Assembly: GCA_902524385.1 (NCBI GenBank)
Contig: CABZCZ010000005.1
Coordinates: 24,757-88,756, forward strand
Source of the DNA: an uncultured Alphaproteobacteria bacterium
GTDB taxonomy: Bacteria; Pseudomonadota; Alphaproteobacteria; HIMB59; GCA-002718135
Direction of reading: 5' to 3'
Length of the DNA: 64,000 nt
Made by a program: the position numbers and the translations under genes. This document shows, one piece after another, positions 61,206-64,000 of this stretch (the stretch's first letter is position 1; every line of letters begins with the position of its first letter). The notes below the pieces were generated by a model. The model was not told where the DNA came from. It saw only the letters and a program-made list of their open reading frames with translations, and made no database searches.

Positions 61206-63259
61206 TTAACTTTATTATAAGTTTCAAATATTTGTTTTTCAGTTAATATTTCATTCATTACTATACCTTCTGGAAATTTTGACGAGTAAAATGCATTAAA
61301 GGGTATACCGAATTTATTATATTTTTTTAAAAATTTAGTTATTTTTTCATTTGGTTGTGTCCAATCAGCTTTTATTAATATCACTTCTTGTTTATCAAAA
61401 AATTCTGAAACTCTTTCTGAATTTAAAACATTAATTTTATTAAACTTACAGGTAATGCACCAGTCAGCAGTTATATCTAAAAAAACAACTTCATTATTAA
61501 ATATTATTTCAGGAATACTTTTTGCATTAAAATCTAACCAGTTATTATTTTTATAATTTTCTTCATTAATTTTTTGAAAAGAATTTAATAGTGGAGTTAA
61601 AAAGAAAATAATTGTTAAAGAAATGATTAATGGTAATTGATAAATTCTAAATTTTAAAATTGCTGATATTAAGATTAATAAACTAGTAAACGTAACTATA
61701 AAATAATAGTTAAAATAATTGTTAAGGATACTTAATAACCAAATTATTGTTATTAACAGTAAAATAGATAAAAAATATTTAAAGTAAATCATCCATTTTC
61801 CAGATCGGGGTAAGAAGGAAATTAGACTTGGAAAGAAAGCTATAACTAAATAAGGTAAACTCATTCCTATACCCATGAAAAAAAAGATTAAAAATAGATA
61901 AGTTGTTGATTGAGTAAATGCAGCTGTTACAGCCGTTCCCAAATAGGGTGCTGAACAAGGTGTCGCTAGTAGTGTAGCAAAAAAACCATTAAAAAAATTT
62001 TTTGTATAAAAATTATTTCCTGAATTTAAAAATTTTGTTGAATATAAAAAACTTGGTAAATTTATTTGAAAGAGACCAAGTGTATTTAAGAAGAACATAG
62101 ATATAATAATCATAATGAACATCAAAAAGTAAGGTTCTTGAAATTGCATACCCCAAGATATTGAAATATTAATTTGTTTCAAAATAGCAAAAAAAGTACC
62201 TAGTATTAGAAAAGAAGTAATAATACCAAATACAGTTATAAAAAAACTACTTTTTATCTTTTTATCTTCAGTATTAATAACAGATAATAATTTTAGAGAT
62301 AATACAGGAAATACGCATGGCATAAGATTTAAGATAAACCCACCTAATAGTGAAAGTAAGAGTAAGTATACAAGACTGGTGTTTATAGAAATATTTTTAT
62401 CTACATTTTCAATTTCAACATTTTTTTCAACTTTAAAACTGTGGTTATTATCGTAAAAAAATATTTCTATTGGAAACTTTTTTTTATTAAATTGATCTGT
62501 GCTAAAATTAAAAGAGGTTTTCAATTTTTGAAAATCAAAGGAGTAGTTATTTATTGGTTCTACAACTGGCAATCCAAATGGTGTGTGAATAAAAATTTTT
62601 GGATCGTCAAAAAAAGAACTGGTTGATATCTCTATATCAAAAGTAACGTTATTATTATTTTCAACAGCCTTAAATGAGAAATTAGAAATAGGTGTAAAAT
62701 CAATATTATTGTTTAAAGTTGTAGATAAAACTTTTTCAATTTCAAAATAATAATCTGTGTAAGCCGCATCTCCAGATGGTAAGTTTAAAAATATATCCGC
62801 ATTACCTGGAATACAAACATCTCTACAAACTAAATAGTTAATATTTAAATTTAAATTTGTTTGTTTTTTATTGTCTTCAATATCTACAATCAAAGGAAAG
62901 GTAACTTTATCTTTGTATCCAATTGATTTTAAACCAAGTATTTCAAATTCTATTGGCTCCGGCCATAATATTTTAATATCTTTTACATTAGAGGAATTAT
63001 TCCATATAATTTTTTGAGGAAAACCTCCCCCTCCTGGAGATTTCCAATATGTTTTCCATTCCTCTTCTAGTTCATATTCTAATGCTAAGATTAATTGGTT
63101 ATTATTATTTGTTGCGGTCATTGGTGAAATTAATCTTACTTTAGATTTTTCACTAATTGCCCAATCTGAAGATAAAGAGTATCCAGCTGTGCTAAAAAGC
63201 CCAAGTGCAAATATTATTGCAGTTTTTAGTAGATTTTTAACTTTTATTACCTTGTCCAT
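61202..63259 (-). CDS. DsbD/ScsB-like transmembrane thiol reductase
   Basis: Carries reducing power from cytoplasmic thioredoxin to the periplasm. Order: signal peptide (about 1-28); periplasmic DsbD-N/ScsB domain with Cys-Arg-Asp-Val-Cys near 140; eight or so membrane helices from about 300 with the redox cysteines in Met-Pro-Cys-Val-Phe-Pro and Thr-Pro-Cys-Ser-Ala-Pro; C-terminal thioredoxin domain with Ala-Asp-Trp-Cys-Ile-Thr-Cys-Lys near 604. 685 aa. The long N-terminal domain is more like ScsB than E. coli DsbD. Operon with a peroxiredoxin. Confidence 0.9.
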   Translation of the reverse strand: MDKVIKVKNLLKTAIIFALGLFSTAGYSLSSDWAISEKSKVRLISPMTATNNNNQLILALEYELEEEWKTYWKSPGGGGFPQKIIWNNSSNVKDIKILWPEPIEFEILGLKSIGYKDKVTFPLIVDIEDNKKQTNLNLNINYLVCRDVCIPGNADIFLNLPSGDAAYTDYYFEIEKVLSTTLNNNIDFTPISNFSFKAVENNNNVTFDIEISTSSFFDDPKIFIHTPFGLPVVEPINNYSFDFQKLKTSFNFSTDQFNKKKFPIEIFFYDNNHSFKVEKNVEIENVDKNISINTSLVYLLLLSLLGGFILNLMPCVFPVLSLKLLSVINTEDKKIKSSFFITVFGIITSFLILGTFFAILKQINISISWGMQFQEPYFLMFIMIIISMFFLNTLGLFQINLPSFLYSTKFLNSGNNFYTKNFFNGFFATLLATPCSAPYLGTAVTAAFTQSTTYLFLIFFFMGIGMSLPYLVIAFFPSLISFLPRSGKWMIYFKYFLSILLLITIIWLLSILNNYFNYYFIVTFTSLLILISAILKFRIYQLPLIISLTIIFFLTPLLNSFQKINEENYKNNNWLDFNAKSIPEIIFNNEVVFLDITADWCITCKFNKINVLNSERVSEFFDKQEVILIKADWTQPNEKITKFLKKYNKFGIPFNAFYSSKFPEGIVMNEILTEKQIFETYNKVK

Positions 63260-63314
63260 ATAAAATAAATCAATACAATATTGAAAATTATAAATTAACG
63301 CGAATATATACTAT

Positions 63315-63866
63315 ATGAATTTAACTGGTCAGTTCTTAATTTCAATGCCTTCATTAGAAGATGACAGATTTGAAAAAACAGTTATATATATGTGCGCTCA
63401 CTCCAAAGATGGGGCTATGGGTATAATAATTAACAAGAAAATTGATTATGACCTTTACCCTGATTTACTTGAACAATTGGGTATAGACAAGCCATTAGAA
63501 GATAAAAAGCTTTATATTCGTTATGGTGGTCCTGTTGAAAGTGGGAGAGGATTTGTTTTACACTCTGATGAGGTAATTCAAAAAGAAACTTTAACAATAG
63601 ATAAAGGGGTTGCTTTAACTAGTACTTCAGAATTTTTTGAAGATCTTTATAGAGGTAATGGCCCAAAAAATAGTATATTGGCTCTCGGATACGCAGGATG
63701 GGGTCCAGGACAAATTGAAAAAGAATTAGCGTCAAATAGTTGGATGACATTGAAAGCAGATAGTGATTTTATTTTTGACGAAAAAGTCAATAATAAGTGG
63801 AAAGACGCATTTACATTATTAGGAATAGATGCAAGTAAACTTTCATTATTCTCTGGGAATTGTTAA
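63315..63866 (+). CDS. YqgE/AlgH family protein
   Basis: DUF179 protein of unknown biochemical role. It starts with the family pattern Gly-Gln-Phe-Leu-Ile-Ser-Met-Pro, followed by Phe-Glu-Lys-Thr-Val-Ile-Tyr-Met-Cys-Ala-His. Then come Gly-Ala-Met-Gly-Ile-Ile-Ile-Asn, Tyr-Gly-Gly-Pro-Val-Glu-Ser-Gly-Arg-Gly and Leu-Gly-Tyr-Ala-Gly-Trp-Gly-Pro-Gly-Gln. 183 aa, full length. Divergent from the DsbD-like gene across 55 bases; the genes meet often in alphaproteobacterial genomes near redox genes, by memory. Confidence 0.93.
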   Translation: MNLTGQFLISMPSLEDDRFEKTVIYMCAHSKDGAMGIIINKKIDYDLYPDLLEQLGIDKPLEDKKLYIRYGGPVESGRGFVLHSDEVIQKETLTIDKGVALTSTSEFFEDLYRGNGPKNSILALGYAGWGPGQIEKELASNSWMTLKADSDFIFDEKVNNKWKDAFTLLGIDASKLSLFSGNC

Positions 63867-63977
63867 TTATAGAATAATTTCAAAAACCCTTTCCTTATCT
63901 TTCTCTAAAACTTTTCTTATTTTAAACTTAGCAGTTTTTGTAAGTTTCGTTCCTTTGTTTGTCACAAATGATTTCAT
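63867..63977 (-). CDS. Small basic ORF (36 aa) with perfect ribosome-binding site
   Basis: Not recognised. It reads Met-Lys-Ser-Phe-Val-Thr-Asn-Lys-Gly-Thr and continues with nine Lys and three Arg in 36 residues, ending Phe-Glu-Ile-Ile-Leu. AAGGAGGT lies seven bases before the ATG, an optimal Shine-Dalgarno and one of the best in the window, which argues that it is translated. The stop abuts the convergent YqgE stop. Size and charge would suit a ribosome-associated or nucleic-acid-binding peptide, but that is a guess. Confidence 0.55.
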   Translation of the reverse strand: MKSFVTNKGTKLTKTAKFKIRKVLEKDKERVFEIIL

Positions 63978-64000
63978 TTTAATTACCTCCTTTTCAGGCA

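Noticed and set aside
1..64000. tRNA, rRNA, CRISPR, insertion sequence, prophage or attachment-site signals
   Set aside because: No tRNA-like cloverleaf, direct-repeat array, transposase, integrase or flanking repeats were found by reading; a tRNAscan or repeat search could confirm.

Overview
The window is a densely packed, very AT-rich stretch of bacterial chromosome (by eye about 30% GC) with tiny intergenic gaps and many stop/start overlaps. No tRNA, rRNA, insertion sequence, phage gene, CRISPR array or transcription-factor gene was seen, and no gene-free stretch exceeds 300 bases. The F0-only ATP synthase operon with a split b/b' pair behind smc, the low GC and the many sugar ABC importers point to a streamlined marine alphaproteobacterium. 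The sugar-rich gene content recalls the AEGEAN-169/HIMB59 group more than classical SAR11. This placement is inference from gene content, not a phylogeny.

Layout. (1) 1-8.6 kb, + strand, housekeeping: a DsbA-like oxidase, a short SMC, atpI-atpB-atpE-atpF'-atpF, ispH, thrB, rnhA and a secreted YceI protein. (2) 8.6-21.5 kb, accessory: xylulokinase, an EamA exporter, a beta-lactamase-fold hydrolase, three families of hydroxyacid/alcohol dehydrogenase, a haloalkane-dehalogenase-like hydrolase, a lactonase and aldose dehydrogenase pair (L-fucose type), an RraA-like protein and a WbsX/GH99-like protein. (3) 21.5-26.6 kb, - strand: a CUT1 sugar importer without its ATPase, a sugar-acid dehydratase and a DapA-family aldolase. 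(4) 27.6-44.2 kb: two CUT2 importers, one a clear RhaS-T-P-Q rhamnose type, with rhamnose mutarotase, L-rhamnonate dehydratase, a second lactonase/dehydratase pair, SDR, PhyH dioxygenase and a PanB-like protein. (5) 44.2-55.5 kb: an 11-gene - strand operon. It joins a MocD/E/F-like non-heme oxygenase system to a PanB-like protein, an SMP-30 lactonase, an SDR, two enolase-superfamily dehydratases, an IlvD/Edd dehydratase and a DapA-family lyase. (6) 55.6-60.6 kb, + strand: a third CUT2 importer (half-size ATPase), then a small-molecule kinase overlapping an enolase paralogue with altered active-site residues. (7) 60.7-64 kb: peroxiredoxin, DsbD/ScsB-like reductase, YqgE and a 36-residue ORF.

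How it works together. About 35 kb looks like a toolkit for importing free sugars and degrading them without phosphorylation: sugar dehydrogenase, lactonase, sugar-acid dehydratase (five mandelate-racemase-type enzymes plus one IlvD type), then aldolase or dehydratase. The rhamnose branch is the best supported. The most original proposal is that two oxygenase systems, each in an operon with an SDR and a PanB-like protein that has lost its usual metal ligands, remove O-methyl groups from methylated sugars. A second theme is regulatory. Each of the four solute-binding-protein genes has a strong ribosome-binding site and is followed by a perfect, sequence-unrelated hairpin placed just before a downstream gene that lacks a visible one.
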